Of a DNA stretch of 64,000 nucleotides, positions 24,101 through 32,140 are shown one piece after another. Under the pieces are notes generated by a model. The model worked only from the letters and a program-made list of their open reading frames with translations, was not told the origin of the DNA and did not search any database. Position 1 is the stretch's first letter, and each line of letters opens with the position of its first letter. A program made the position numbers and the translations under genes. This DNA is from Ptychodera flava (taxonomy: Eukaryota > Hemichordata > Enteropneusta > Ptychoderidae): positions 21,514,283 to 21,578,282 of the forward strand of contig NC_091943.1 in assembly GCF_041260155.1 (NCBI RefSeq). The letters run 5' to 3'.

Positions 24101-25586
24101 GTGCTTAAATTTTACTAAATCTATTCAAACGGTTACTTAAAACGTTAAAATTTTCACTCTAAATGCTACCATGGCCTAAGATGAGTGAATATATCTCTGT
24201 CTCTTTACCTCTCTGTATCTCTCTGTCTGTCTCTGTCTTTCCCTCCCTCCAAAGTGGGCCTATGGTGTGTTGCTATGGGAACTAATGACAAGAGGAGAGA
24301 CTCCATACCCAGCTATCGACAACTGGGATCTGGTTGATTATCTCGACAAGGGGAAACGACTGCAAAAACCGCCTTACACACCAGATGAAGTGTAAGCCCT
24401 CGTATTAAGTGAGAAATTTTCATCAACAAGGCCAATGCTTACACGAACACCACACGTTGACATTTAGAATCAAAAGATTCTTAACCTCCCACCGCGACTG
24501 TCACAAAAATGCGTAGAACATTTAATCTGTTCATTGGATTTCTTGTCGATCCAGTCAGCTGCCTTGAGATATCAATCCAACCGACAGCGTACGCAAAAAT
24601 TCAATCTGGACCTGCAGTCTGTGTATGCAGCCTTGTACGCCACAAATTTGTGGTTTAGCGAAGTAAGGAAGCATCGAACACCCATCTTTTCAACTGCTTC
24701 AAAAGCACATTTATGTAACCAGTATGTAGCTCACGAAAAGAAACGGTAGATGATATAATATTGAAGTGGATGAGAACATGCACACCACGCAACAATGCTT
24801 CTGCAAACTGAAAGGTGTTCGCGGTAGCATTGAGAAAGCTTGTGATGATTTTTTGTACGAATCTTGACATTAAGGTAGTATACACCTTGAAAGTGAAAGG
24901 CTTAAATTTTTGCTCAAACTTTTCTCAAGTGGCAAACTATCAAACACTCACTTTCAAAATCTAGAATAAATATCGGGGATATCAGTGCAAAATGGGGAAG
25001 CGAATTACTCAATATCTACCAAGATTTGAAATTCAAAATGTCCGCCACCCCTTGGTTATCTCCATTGGACAAAAAATAAAATTTCTGATTTTTCGCAAAA
25101 CCAAATCGATGAAAACTTTATTCACTCCAGAATCTTCAAAATGAGCCCCTCCCTACAAGTTGGCCAATATATTGTAAAAGTTTGACAGTCCGAATATCTG
25201 TCCCGGAGGCGCATTCTTCTACCTTAATGTTTTCCCGATAATAATACATGTCACATGTCTTCTTGCATGTTGATATTGTATGTCTGTATCATGCATGTTT
25301 ATCTTGTGTATCTGTACTGAAATTTTGGCAATAATTGAGGATAGTTAAAATCACTCCTGAAGATCACGTCAATTCAGTCGCTTTTACCCTTTTCTTCAGG
25401 TATGATGTCATGCACGCGTGCTGGCAGTTGGATCCGGACCTGCGACCAGACTTCAAGGATATAGTTCATACGGTGGACAATATACTCAAATCTGCTGATG
25501 AAGAATCAGAATCCGATAATTACCTGACGCTTGTTCAGTCTAAATATGACTATGTTTACTCGCATTGGCAAGGGTCTCCTAGGTGA
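12869..25586 (+). CDS. MET/RON-like receptor tyrosine kinase, 3' part of gene (13 exons)
   Basis: Exons read at 12869-13019, 14260-14430, 14606-14710, 15269-15670, 16449-16622, 17183-17406, 18245-18364, 18729-18836, 19348-19529, 22995-23107, 23748-23910, 24255-24391 and 25400-25586. In order they encode IPT/TIG immunoglobulin-like segments, a transmembrane helix, a juxtamembrane stretch and a full tyrosine kinase: glycine loop GRGAFGMV, VAVK lysine, [11 protein letters not shown], catalytic [11 protein letters not shown], tandem tyrosines in the activation loop (SDYYVC), KWMAPE and WELMTRG. IPT domains joined to a kinase in one receptor are characteristic of the MET/RON family, whose members bind an HGF-like ligand at the plasma membrane and autophosphorylate paired tyrosines. 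Phases agree at all junctions except exon 3 to 4 and exon 6 to 7. Sema and PSI exons are not seen and should lie upstream of the window. Orthology to MET versus RON is not resolved. Confidence 0.9.
13041..13374 (-). mobile_element. MITE family alpha, reverse copy
   Basis: 334 bp between TTAA at 13037-13040 and 13375-13378, the reverse complement of the 19613 copy: starts GGTTGAATACGCCTCGG and ends tttactacc. It sits about 20 bases after the donor of the first visible RTK exon. Confidence 0.75.
14260..14430 (+). CDS. RTK exon: end of one IPT repeat and start of the next
   Basis: The acceptor is ttttttag and the donor AT/gtaagt. It encodes [15 protein letters not shown], matching the cysteine-containing second half of a MET IPT repeat, then [19 protein letters not shown], which matches the MET linker of the form FSYR-x-DP that opens the next repeat. 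It joins the previous exon through a split CG/A arginine codon. There is an N-x-S/T sequon near the start. Confidence 0.85.
14606..14710 (+). CDS. RTK exon: IPT repeat core
   Basis: The acceptor is cgtttcag and the donor TTCG/gtaaat. The AT/T split codon gives an in-frame read of [20 protein letters not shown], the GG-x-x-x-TI-x-G-x-NL signature of an IPT repeat, then [16 protein letters not shown]. The exon ends with two spare bases, but the next recognised exon at 15269 starts in phase 0. Either a small exon is missing from this reading or a different donor is used. Confidence 0.8.
14718..15085. mobile_element. Foldback (MITE-like) element in RTK intron
   Basis: About 85 bases at the left end (from attacagcc near 14722) recur as a diverged reverse complement at about 15000-15085, ending ggctgtaa. 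The internal sequence has no coding signal. It lies just after the donor at 14711, in the intron where the reading phase of the flanking exons does not agree. No clear target duplication was seen. Confidence 0.6.
15269..15670 (+). CDS. RTK exon: large extracellular exon between IPT repeats
   Basis: The acceptor is atccaatag and the donor ATAACG/gtaggt; 134 codons, phase 0 at both ends. It begins [15 protein letters not shown], like the C-x-x-x-S-x-x-CTTP end of a MET IPT repeat, and ends [10 protein letters not shown] and [10 protein letters not shown], like the start of MET IPT4. The middle is polar and includes a KVKRDV stretch; a KR-type cleavage site there is only a possibility. Two N-x-S/T sequons lie near the N-terminal end. 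Confidence 0.85.
16231..16285 (+). repeat. Retroposon 3' tail in RTK intron
   Basis: The phrase gagccaataaagttattatt, followed by more ATT repeats, is a typical 3' end of CR1/L2-type retroposons. The body upstream, about 15720-16230, shows no recognisable reverse transcriptase, so only the tail is called. Confidence 0.5.
16449..16622 (+). CDS. RTK exon: last IPT repeat
   Basis: The acceptor is cactccag and the donor GTCAAG/gtaaat; 58 codons, phase 0-0. It reads [19 protein letters not shown] then [18 protein letters not shown], corresponding to the membrane-proximal IPT4 of MET, where K-V-G-x-x-x-C is followed by L-x-C-x-x-P. Disulfide-type cysteines are in the expected places. Confidence 0.85.
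17183..17406 (+). CDS. RTK exon: transmembrane segment
   Basis: The acceptor is ctcaccatag. It encodes a short extracellular lead ([20 protein letters not shown]), a helix [20 protein letters not shown], and a basic stop-transfer stretch ([10 protein letters not shown]), placing the kinase in the cytoplasm. The donor GGCAG/gtttgt leaves two spare bases, which does not fit the next recognised exon (18245, which needs one). An alternative donor or a small intervening exon is likely. Confidence 0.8.
17507..17641 (+). repeat. (TGTA)n microsatellite
   Basis: Over thirty uninterrupted or nearly uninterrupted TGTA units, ending in TGCA units, inside the RTK intron between transmembrane and juxtamembrane exons. 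The MYVC-type open frames here are products of the repeat. Confidence 0.97.
17995..18185 (+). repeat. Compound (CTAT)n-(CATC)n-(CAGA)n microsatellite
   Basis: Runs of CTAT (to about 18053), CATC (18086-18118) and CAGA (18119-18161), then CATC again, in the same RTK intron. No coding content. Confidence 0.95.
18245..18364 (+). CDS. RTK exon: juxtamembrane segment and start of glycine loop
   Basis: The acceptor is tcgttgcag and the donor GAAGAG/gttagt. Reading [20 protein letters not shown] then [20 protein letters not shown], it ends within the nucleotide-binding loop. The split G/GT codon joins it perfectly to the next exon (ILGRG-AFGMV). Confidence 0.85.
18729..18836 (+). CDS. RTK exon: kinase N-lobe, VAVK lysine
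   Basis: The acceptor is cctcgcag and the donor AAAAC/gtaagt. It completes GRGAFGMV and carries [10 protein letters not shown], whose lysine pairs ATP phosphates with the alphaC glutamate. A loop of about 20 residues rich in Ser and Thr ([16 protein letters not shown]) sits between them, somewhat longer than in human MET. Confidence 0.9.
19348..19529 (+). CDS. RTK exon: alphaC helix to hinge
   Basis: The acceptor is tctggccag and the donor GACAGG/gtgagc. It encodes [20 protein letters not shown] (alphaC glutamate), [20 protein letters not shown] and [15 protein letters not shown], closely following the MET HPNVLSLLGIC and LPYMKHGDL segments including the hinge. Confidence 0.93.
19613..19955 (+). 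mobile_element. MITE family alpha, TTAA target site
   Basis: 343 bp flanked by TTAA (19609-19612 and 19956-19959). The ends are GGTTGTATGCGCC and GGCGCGTTCTACC, inverted and imperfect. Related copies occur at 13041-13374, 22622-22975 and 24874-25223, and as remnants elsewhere. TTAA duplications are typical of piggyBac and Kolobok elements; non-coding and presumably non-autonomous. Confidence 0.8.
20569..22617 (+). mobile_element. Candidate Kolobok-like DNA transposon with THAP remnant
   Basis: Bounded by TTAA at 20565-20568 and 22618-22621. The left end GGTTGTATGTCCCGC resembles the reverse complement of the right end, AGTGTGAGTCCTGCC. Subterminal sequences also pair: gacgtaactaatagaatg near 20787 against a near match on the minus strand near 22350. 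Inside, from 20849, the plus strand resembles a THAP zinc finger in several frames: MVRSYAFGG and SN, then [16 protein letters not shown] with CGAHF, then IRKPDVR at a GTACG/gtaag donor. THAP domains and TTAA sites are, to my knowledge, features of Kolobok elements. Frame breaks suggest it is decayed. The right TTAA is shared with the next MITE, so the boundary is uncertain. Confidence 0.4.
22155..22367 (-). CDS. Small unrecognised minus-strand ORF
   Basis: A 70-codon frame with coding-like composition ([32 protein letters not shown]). Upstream on its strand lie a CRE-like TGACGTCA and an ETS-like TTTCCGGAAAT. No family is recognised and no good splice donor is seen. It lies inside the candidate THAP transposon, so it may be a transposon ORF, not a host gene, or chance. 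Confidence 0.2.
   Translation of the reverse strand: MTSLIEWVMVTSCIDYGDSDNFMSESGATENIFVTEDMTKLFRIYRPANFNSRNLNLNENKSGTLVTSPP
22622..22975 (+). mobile_element. MITE family alpha copy next to kinase exon
   Basis: Flanked by TTAA (22618-22621 and 22976-22979) and nearly the same sequence as the 19613 copy. Its end lies only about 20 bases before the HRD-containing exon, so it forms the intron sequence just upstream of that splice acceptor. Confidence 0.8.
22995..23107 (+). CDS. RTK exon: kinase catalytic loop (HRD)
   Basis: The acceptor is ataattctag and the donor TGCAT/gtatgt. It encodes [20 protein letters not shown] then [26 protein letters not shown] is the tyrosine-kinase catalytic loop with the general-base Asp, and the AAR order is typical of receptor kinases. 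The exon is 113 nt and joins both neighbours in phase (0 in, 2 out). Confidence 0.93.
23175..23465 (+). repeat. Short tandem repeat pair in RTK intron
   Basis: Two related segments of roughly 165 bases, each built around a core like gagcgatttcattcaaactt (near 23230 and 23390), follow a (TGCG)n stretch. The matching motif ggccgc/gcggccattttg lies between them. Non-coding. Confidence 0.5.
23748..23910 (+). CDS. RTK exon: DFG and activation loop
   Basis: The acceptor is catctcaag and the donor GACGTG/gtgagt. It reads [20 protein letters not shown] then [20 protein letters not shown], with DFG, the adjacent activation-loop tyrosines (equivalent to MET Y1234/Y1235) and the KWMAPE substrate-binding segment. 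It ends YDTKTDV, the usual junction before W-x-x-GVLLWE. Confidence 0.95.
24255..24391 (+). CDS. RTK exon: kinase C-lobe
   Basis: The acceptor is ccctccaaag and the donor GAAGT/gtaagc. It encodes [20 protein letters not shown] then [20 protein letters not shown], matching the MET W[13 protein letters not shown] segment. The split GT/G valine codon joins the last exon. Confidence 0.95.
24874..25223 (+). mobile_element. MITE family alpha, diverged copy
   Basis: Flanked by TTAA (24870-24873 and 25224-25227), with ends GGTAGTATACACC and ATTCTTCTACC. More diverged than the 19613 and 22622 copies, so probably older. Confidence 0.75.
25400..25586 (+). CDS. RTK last exon: end of kinase and tyrosine-rich tail
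   Basis: The acceptor is ttttcttcag. It encodes [18 protein letters not shown], the C-lobe CW-x-x-x-x-x-x-RP motif, then an acidic linker and [18 protein letters not shown] before TGA at 25584-25586. The tail has four closely spaced tyrosines and recalls the short MET docking tail (YVHV and YVNV), but the +3 residues differ, so adaptor specificity cannot be assumed. A donor-like CCTAG/gtgaat overlaps the stop codon, so an alternative tail is possible. Confidence 0.85.
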
Positions 25587-25667
25587 ATGCAATATACATT
25601 CCTATCACCCTGGAAAAAACTTTCTCAAGCTCCAAACAATTGGAAGTGTCAGTTTCATCAATATTAA

Positions 25668-26415
25668 AGTGGCACTCTCACTTGGTAACATTTTTAAAAC
25701 AAATTTTTTTAATGCCAACGGTCGATATTTGACGTGGGGACTGCGCGTGGATCGCGAGATATCGATAAAAACATGTGCTCAAAAAAGTAAAAGTTTGAAT
25801 TCCGGTGGCCCACTAAATTTAGCTTCCGAACATAGAACGTTCAGCACCGGGGCCATTGTCAACTAAGCTATGGAGTACGAGTACCCTGCTGTACCATTCG
25901 CGTTGGTGATCGGTCATGTCCCGTGGGATAAAGCCGAGTCTTACTGACTTGGCAAAAAACCCCGAAAAACCAAGTTTGCTGATTCCACCAGAATTCGCAT
26001 AGGTGACCAGCACAGTTACGTTTGGTTGATACATAGCGGCCGCCGCGTGGTATGCACGCACACCACTTGGCGGCCGCTATGTATCGAACTACGCGTAACT
26101 GTGTGACAGACGACAAAATGTAGTCATCAGAGGTGGCTAAGGCATAATAATGTATATAAAGTCTTCGCAGTGGGAGGTAAATTAATTGCGTCATTCGAAC
26201 GTTTTTGGACTCCCTAGAATATCGTCCATCAGCACAACAATAAACCTTCGGGGGATTTCGGGTCATAATCAGAGACTTTTGGATGTGAAAAATACGCTCG
26301 GGAAATGACATGTTTTTATCGATATCTCGCGATCCGTGCGCAGTCGCCACATTAAACATCGACCGTTGGCATTAAAAAATGTGTTTTAAAAATGTTACCA
26401 AGTGGGAGTGCCTCT
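25668..26415 (+). mobile_element. MITE family theta, copy 2
   Basis: 748 bp with TTAA at 25664-25667 and 26416-26419. The left end is AGTGGCACTCTCACTTGG and the right end CCAAGTGGGAGTGCCTCT. The central GCGGCCGC palindrome is present but imperfect here. It begins about 80 bases after the RTK stop codon, so it would fall within a 3' UTR if that extends this far. Confidence 0.8.
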
Positions 26416-26879
26416 TTAACTTTCATGGTTGCCAGCGTAGAATTTGTTGAGGTTATAGCACATGATGCCATAGATACACAACCCTTACTGTTTCACTTTC
26501 ACGTAACATCAGTGACGCAGTTACCAGGATACAATATTAAGGGTTTGGAAAAGGATTACTGCTGGGGAGAGCTAGTGTTTTTTCCAAAAATATACCCTTT
26601 AAAGATATGATGTTGACGACATGCAGAATTTTGAAGTCATAATGATTGCTGCTTTTTAATACTTAAAATGGATATAAGAATATAACATTAGGACAAAAGA
26701 CAGATTGGTTTTTTTTAAGTCATGCTGATCGCTTATATTAACTCGTTAGGGTTGGAATGGAAAAATACAAGATTTTTCAAATTTTAAGAAAGATGATTTC
26801 ATAGGGGACCATGAAATGGAATCATGGGAAAACGTTCTTTGCCTGAAGATGTCAATACTGCAGATCAGATTTTCTGTGT

Positions 26880-28380
26880 TAAATTTTGTGCTATCATTTC
26901 AAACATGCACAACTTTCGTTTGAGGGTAAAACTAAGAAAATGAAGAATAAACCTTGGAATACAAGGGAAATTCGTAATTCAATTCGTATGAAGCACAATT
27001 TGTATGTCAAATTGAAGGTATACTGTCACCTGTTCAAATTTTGCCAAAGTTACCATGGAAAGAGAAAATGTAACCAATCATAGATTTTAAGCGGGTGGCC
27101 ACTTTTTAAAAAGAGCGCCCTAAGATGGGCATTTTGAATACCAAGGAACGCCCCTTTGACCATATATGGGCATATTTAGATAACAGGTGACTGTATTTCT
27201 TTAATTAAGAATAAATGTAAGGAACCTTTTTGTGTAATTATAAGAACTCTATAAATACGTTGACAAATGCTTTAATAAGAGCCAAAAGTGTTATTACGTA
27301 AACTTTTTAATGGCCAATAAGAGGGATACAAAAGAAATGTGGGGAGTTATCAATGAAATTTGGGGTAAACAGACTTATTACTAAATAGAAACTCAACGTA
27401 CCAAATCAAATCACTGCTACTTCTGAAGGTCACACATCTTTCGTAGGAGTAACTATTGACAACAATTTATCATGGAAACATCACATTGTACAAGTCAGAA
27501 TGAAAATCAGTAAGTTAACGGGTGTGTTCTTAAAATTACCTCATGTAGTACAGCTTTTCACACTTGTATTATTTAACAATTCCTTTGTTCTACCCCACAC
27601 AATGTCTGGCTTGGAAGTCTAAGGAAATACGTATTCGACTTATTTGAATGATATTTTTCTGGTCCAAAAGACGATGTTTCGTATGATGACCTTCGGTGAT
27701 TATAGTGCAAACTCATCACCACTTTTTAAGAACCTTGATATTTTCGATATTTTTAAGCAACATAACCTAAAGCTTGCAGTTTTTATACATGATGCTTTAA
27801 ATCATAGACTACCAGATGCTTTTAAAGATTTTCCTTCCAATTCGAAATATGTATAGTACAAGACAAAGCATTCATAAAGATTGATCCATTCCAAAAATTA
27901 GACATACGGCAGGTGAGGTTACCATAAAATATGCTGCAACAAAGATCTGGAATGATATACCTAGAGAAATGCCTAGTAGATATCGATTTAACTGGAATAT
28001 AGACAGAACATTCCATTAATGTAGATTTAATCCTGTGTTTTCATTTTCATATATATTCCATTGTGTAAATTTTGAAACGGTTTCTGTTTAAATTTCCAAG
28101 AGTATATGTCATGTACCTCTGCTTTATTGTCTTCTTGAGGACTATCCGTCTCCATAGTTACTGATTTAAAGGTTAATTTGCATATTCTATGTAATCCCAG
28201 TCTTTACAGTCAGTCCATACTGTGAATTTGTCAAACAACCATGTACTCGGGAGTGGACTCGATTAGTTGCTAGACAACTATTTTTCACTCTCGTTTTTCG
28301 AGACATTTCTCAGTACTTTCTTTATGTTTCTATTTTTTCACAGACTTTTGGAATTGGAATAAAGCATTATTATTAATCTT
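26880..28380 (+). mobile_element. Decayed Jockey/CR1-group LINE, 3' part, split by a MITE
   Basis: Translations resemble the C-terminal half of LINE ORF2: KNKPWNTREIRNSIRMKHNL before the MITE at 27016, then ANKRDTKEMWGVINEIWG, VGVTIDNNLSWKHHI, LNDIFLVQKTMFRMMTFGDY and LFKNLDIFDIFKQHNLKLAV. Several frame changes and stops show it is old. The end near 28360 has ataaag followed by ATT repeats, as expected of a LINE tail. The catalytic YADD region is not found. Confidence 0.65.
27016..27200. mobile_element. MITE family beta, copy 3, inside the LINE
   Basis: 185 bp. It interrupts the LINE frame after MKHNLYVKLK; TTAA follows on the right and TTGA precedes on the left. The insertion therefore postdates the LINE. 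Confidence 0.8.
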
Positions 28381-29352
28381 ATTAATCAGTACATTCTTGG
28401 GGATGTTATAAAGTTCAACAACTTCACACCTAGACATTAATTAAAAAATCCTTTACAGTCTGCTCGGATATCAAGTTCGACTGAAAAAACCGGGAACCTT
28501 TTTGAAGTTAGGGACATTTTTGGTCTTAAGATGCAAGAGTAATGTGTCCTACCAGTTGTAACAGTTGACGTTTTTTCAATTACAATTTCCTTTTCTACAG
28601 TGATGCCAAAATAGAAATGCATTACAATATACTTAATATGCCGACTTGTTGTGTTGACTTATTTTGTTAGTCATATCCAGATATATACTCCATGCACCGT
28701 GATAGCTATTTGACGGTACAACACACTACCCAAATGACATGGCTTGGTTCTGCCGGCAAAGGCTTTTCTCACGAAAATATGAAAGGTCGATTTTTAACGA
28801 GTATTGTTTTATTGTGAAAAGTAAAATGACGAGAATGCACCTGGAGGGAATTGTATGTTTCTTCGGCTAGGGGAGTCTGCAAAGACGCTTTCAAGAGCTT
28901 ATTATGTTTTACAGTTGTACAGGAAAGCCCATTAAGTTTAGAGTTGGTTGAATGTCAGGATGTAAAACAACTGTGAACACGACTATGCAATTTAGAGCGA
29001 ATGATTCGTTGATTTATAATTACTATCTGAAAATCTTTATCCCTTGGCATGGCTAAGGTGGAGCATTATGATGAAAACTGTTGTATCACGAGGCCACCAC
29101 CAGACTGCTTTTATGTACATTTTAGAGTGTTTTCACATATTGGTATCGTCGCGTAGCAACGTTTTTCTATGAACGTTTCCTAATCAATTCTAAAATTGGA
29201 GTATATTTGTAAATTTAAATAGCGACCTCTATTGAGGTTAGGTGACCTCCTATAGGTTGCGTCTGGGACAAAATGTTATGAGCGTTACACTGTTGAGCTG
29301 AACACGAAATACAGGAGCAAGAAGAAAACCAATTTCAATGCTACTTCCTTAT

Positions 29353-29567
29353 AGGTAGAATGCCTCTCGAGGACTGATATTCGGACTCTAAAATTTTACA
29401 ATTCTTTTCTGGCCTACCGCTTATTTGGCCTCATTTTGAAGCTCTTGGAGTAAATAAAGTTTTCACTGTCTTAGTTTTTCGAAAATCGTAAATATTACCT
29501 TTCCCCATAGAGTTTACACTGGGATGTTGACTATTTTAAATTCTAAATATTGGCAAGTGCTAATCTT
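29353..29567 (-). mobile_element. Partial MITE family alpha, reverse orientation
   Basis: Begins GGTAGAATGCCTCTCGAGG and continues with the family sequence (cttagtttttcgaaaatcg, catagagtttacac), then stops before the other end. It lies just past the 3' end of the FMO pseudogene. Confidence 0.6.
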
Positions 29568-30644
29568 TACGGCCCTGATACGGCTTTTGCGGCCCGAGGT
29601 CGTACGGCAGAAGGGCCCGAGCGTGCGAGGGCCCGTATAGTTTGATCAACACTTGGTAAAGCAAGAGTTTACCAAGTGATGAAGCTAGAGCAATTTAACA
29701 ATGAGTGCTATCATTAAAGTAACAAAGACAAGGAACTTGAAAAACCCTCCAAGACCAGAGTCCTTTAACGGTTCATCGACTGGGCGTGTTTTAGTGGCGT
29801 TAATGACTCTGTACCACAGTGTATTGCCTCTTTTGCACCTGCCCATTTTCCAGGACCAGTTAAACGATACTGGTAAGGTTGAACCAAAAAAACACTTGAA
29901 AGCTAATTTCGGATCAAAAAGAAAAAGCTGTTGGGTCTGACACCAATCATTTCAGCAATTTCATCCATGTATGGAATATAATCTACTTGTATGGTGTGTT
30001 GCTGTGATTTGACATATCTTAAAGCCACCGCTTCTTTCTTATCTTAATATCAACCATCATGGTTTCATGAGAAGGTAGCTTTGCAAGACCTTTGAAAAAC
30101 CTTGTAGCCCAACGGCACTGAAGCTCTGATATTGGATCGAGGGCGCCAGGGGCTTGTACCACTCTGATAACCGCCAGTGTACCGTGTTTCGTATGTGGAG
30201 GAAATACATATTTGTACATTGTTACTTCGTTGTTGGTAACTTTGATGACGGATTCATCCACGAAAGGGGAAACCAAAGGTGTATCCTGTTGCCATGATAA
30301 CCTCATCGATGTCTTCTACCACTGTGCCATCTTCAAACTCCACACAGGTTTCCAAGAAACGCTTCACATTGGCCTTGACTTTGACACGACCAGACAAGAT
30401 TTCATTTGGTAATCCATCATTCACCGTAGGATGTTGATGGACCACACTGTGTTTCGGTCGTAGTCCATAGTTGGTATGATTAAAACGCTGATTCAGAGTG
30501 CGCTCAGAAAACGATGCCTTCCAAGACATTGCAACAAGATCAAAAATCCGTCTTACAGCAAATATGTCTAGTGGAATACCGTTTTCTCCGACCCGGCTCA
30601 TTACCCAGATTCCTCTTCTGGTGCTCAGGAAAACCTAGAGGTGA

Positions 30645-30745
30645 TCAAGAATTACGGTGTATTCAATCGGGTTCGAACTCACAACCACGGCACCCGATCA
30701 CCTCGCGGTGAAGCCAAAGACAAAACCGCTCAGCCAAATCCCCAT
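30645..30745 (-). repeat. tRNA-derived SINE-like sequence in FMO intron
   Basis: On the minus strand TGGCTGAGCGG (rc of 30726-30736) fits a pol III A box, and GAGTTCGAACCC (rc of 30669-30680) fits a B box. Spacing and a long variable region resemble tRNA-Leu or tRNA-Ser. No intact acceptor stem was confirmed, so it is called SINE-like, not a tRNA gene. A partial copy is at 30971-31010. Confidence 0.5.
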
Positions 30746-30970
30746 TTTCAAAAAGAGTGGTGCAATAACCGAGGTTACAGTTGTTACAATTTTTCTGACT
30801 GCGACCCCTCAACACGCTGAAAAGCTCGGGAAGCACTCGCGCTCGTACACTCACTATCACAGATCGCACACAAACTTTATGGAAGCAATTAATACATCGC
30901 TTGACTGGACGAAAGACAACCTCGGGGACAATTCTGTTCACCAGTAGAGGTATTTATCCAGGGTAGAAAA

Positions 30971-31010
30971 TATGGTGTATTTAGTCTGATTCGAACTCAC
31001 AACGCACGGA
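30971..31010 (-). repeat. Partial copy of the tRNA-derived repeat
   Basis: Shares the gattcgaactcacaac B-box region and the tggtgtatt flank with the copy at 30645, but has no A box. It directly abuts MITE family beta at 31022. Confidence 0.4.
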
Positions 31011-31021
31011 AAACGTATTAA

Positions 31022-31189
31022 AGGTTTACTGTCACCTGTTCCAATTTTGCCACAGTTACCATGGAAAGAGAAAATTCTAACCAATCACAGATTTTAAGCG
31101 GGTTGCCGCTTTTTAAAAACAGTGCCCTCACAAGGAACGCCCCTTTGACCATATATGGGCATATTTAGATTACAGGTGACTGTATGCCT
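31022..31189. mobile_element. MITE family beta, copy 4, in FMO intron
   Basis: 168 bp flanked by TTAA (31018-31021 and 31190-31193), with a short internal deletion relative to the other copies. Confidence 0.8.
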
Positions 31190-32001
31190 TTAAGAAATCA
31201 CAATCAGTAGGAAATATTGATAGCCACTGTGGCACTTTTAGTGTTGTAGATCTAAATTCAAAATCGTGGGCATGCAAATCTGTCGCCACCGACTTTGGAT
31301 TACCGAAGTGTAGTTAATTGATGACATATCCACACAAAAGCGAAACAAACAGATTGTGAAACTTGTTGGAAATTGTGAACTACTACAGATAGTATTGACA
31401 AATGTTTCAACACTGTAGTTTACGATTAGACTTCAATAAAAGGGCTTAGCTTAGTAGCTGTAACTTCTGATTATTTTTTCACTACTTTTGTGTTTGACAA
31501 TGTCAAGTTTAGTTTCTTCCACTACTCTCCAGAGTATACTGATTTCTCAGTATTCACTTTGTCAACTCAGCGGCCTTTATATGTGTAAACATCCTTTAAA
31601 AACTATCTACTGTTGATTGACCAATCAGAGTGCTCAATTCAGGGTGCTTTATTTACTCATAAAGCCTTGGTCACCAAATTCCAGAAACGAATGACAGCGC
31701 CGTAGTAAAGTACTGTCCAATCAAAAGTGAACATGTCATATTCTGTAGACATCTGGTACGTTTTAATATTAAAATTTGGTGACACAGCGGAAACCAGCTG
31801 CAACACAAAATCTGCTGTGCCCTAGGACATTTATATAATGTGCCCTAGGGCATTTGTAGGATGTTCCATTACATTGGAAGGCTATTTCACAAATAAAAGT
31901 TTTAATTCATATCCTAAACATGTTACACTGACAAAGGGGACGGTTGACGTAAACACATTGAAAACGAAAATATATCAGTTAGGGGCGATAGTTTTTAAGT
32001 C

Positions 32002-32140
32002 GGATAAAACCCTCGTACTCGGGCTCTTCTGGTATATAAAGTCCAACCCTACGATAAAATGTCTCGGCCTGCGGCCTCGACATTTTATCGTTGGGTTGGA
32101 CTTTATATACCAGAAGAGCCCTCGTACTCGGGCTTTATCC
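32002..32140. repeat. Long inverted repeat (foldback)
   Basis: Left arm from ggataaaaccctcgtactc through tatataaagtccaaccc, right arm its near-exact reverse complement ending ggctttatcc. The arms are about 60 bases around a GC-rich loop (tcggcctgcggcctcg). It lies in the FMO intron. No target duplication identified. Confidence 0.8.

Noticed and set aside
25531-26359. ORFs of 111 and 163 codons around 25.5-26.4 kb
   Set aside because: They fall across the RTK tail and the theta MITE, with no domain; the second copy of the MITE does not keep the frames.
29575-29660. GC-rich gggcccgagcgtgcgagggc stretch as a promoter or CpG island
   Set aside because: Very short, only partly palindromic and not tied to a gene start; more likely a repeat fragment.
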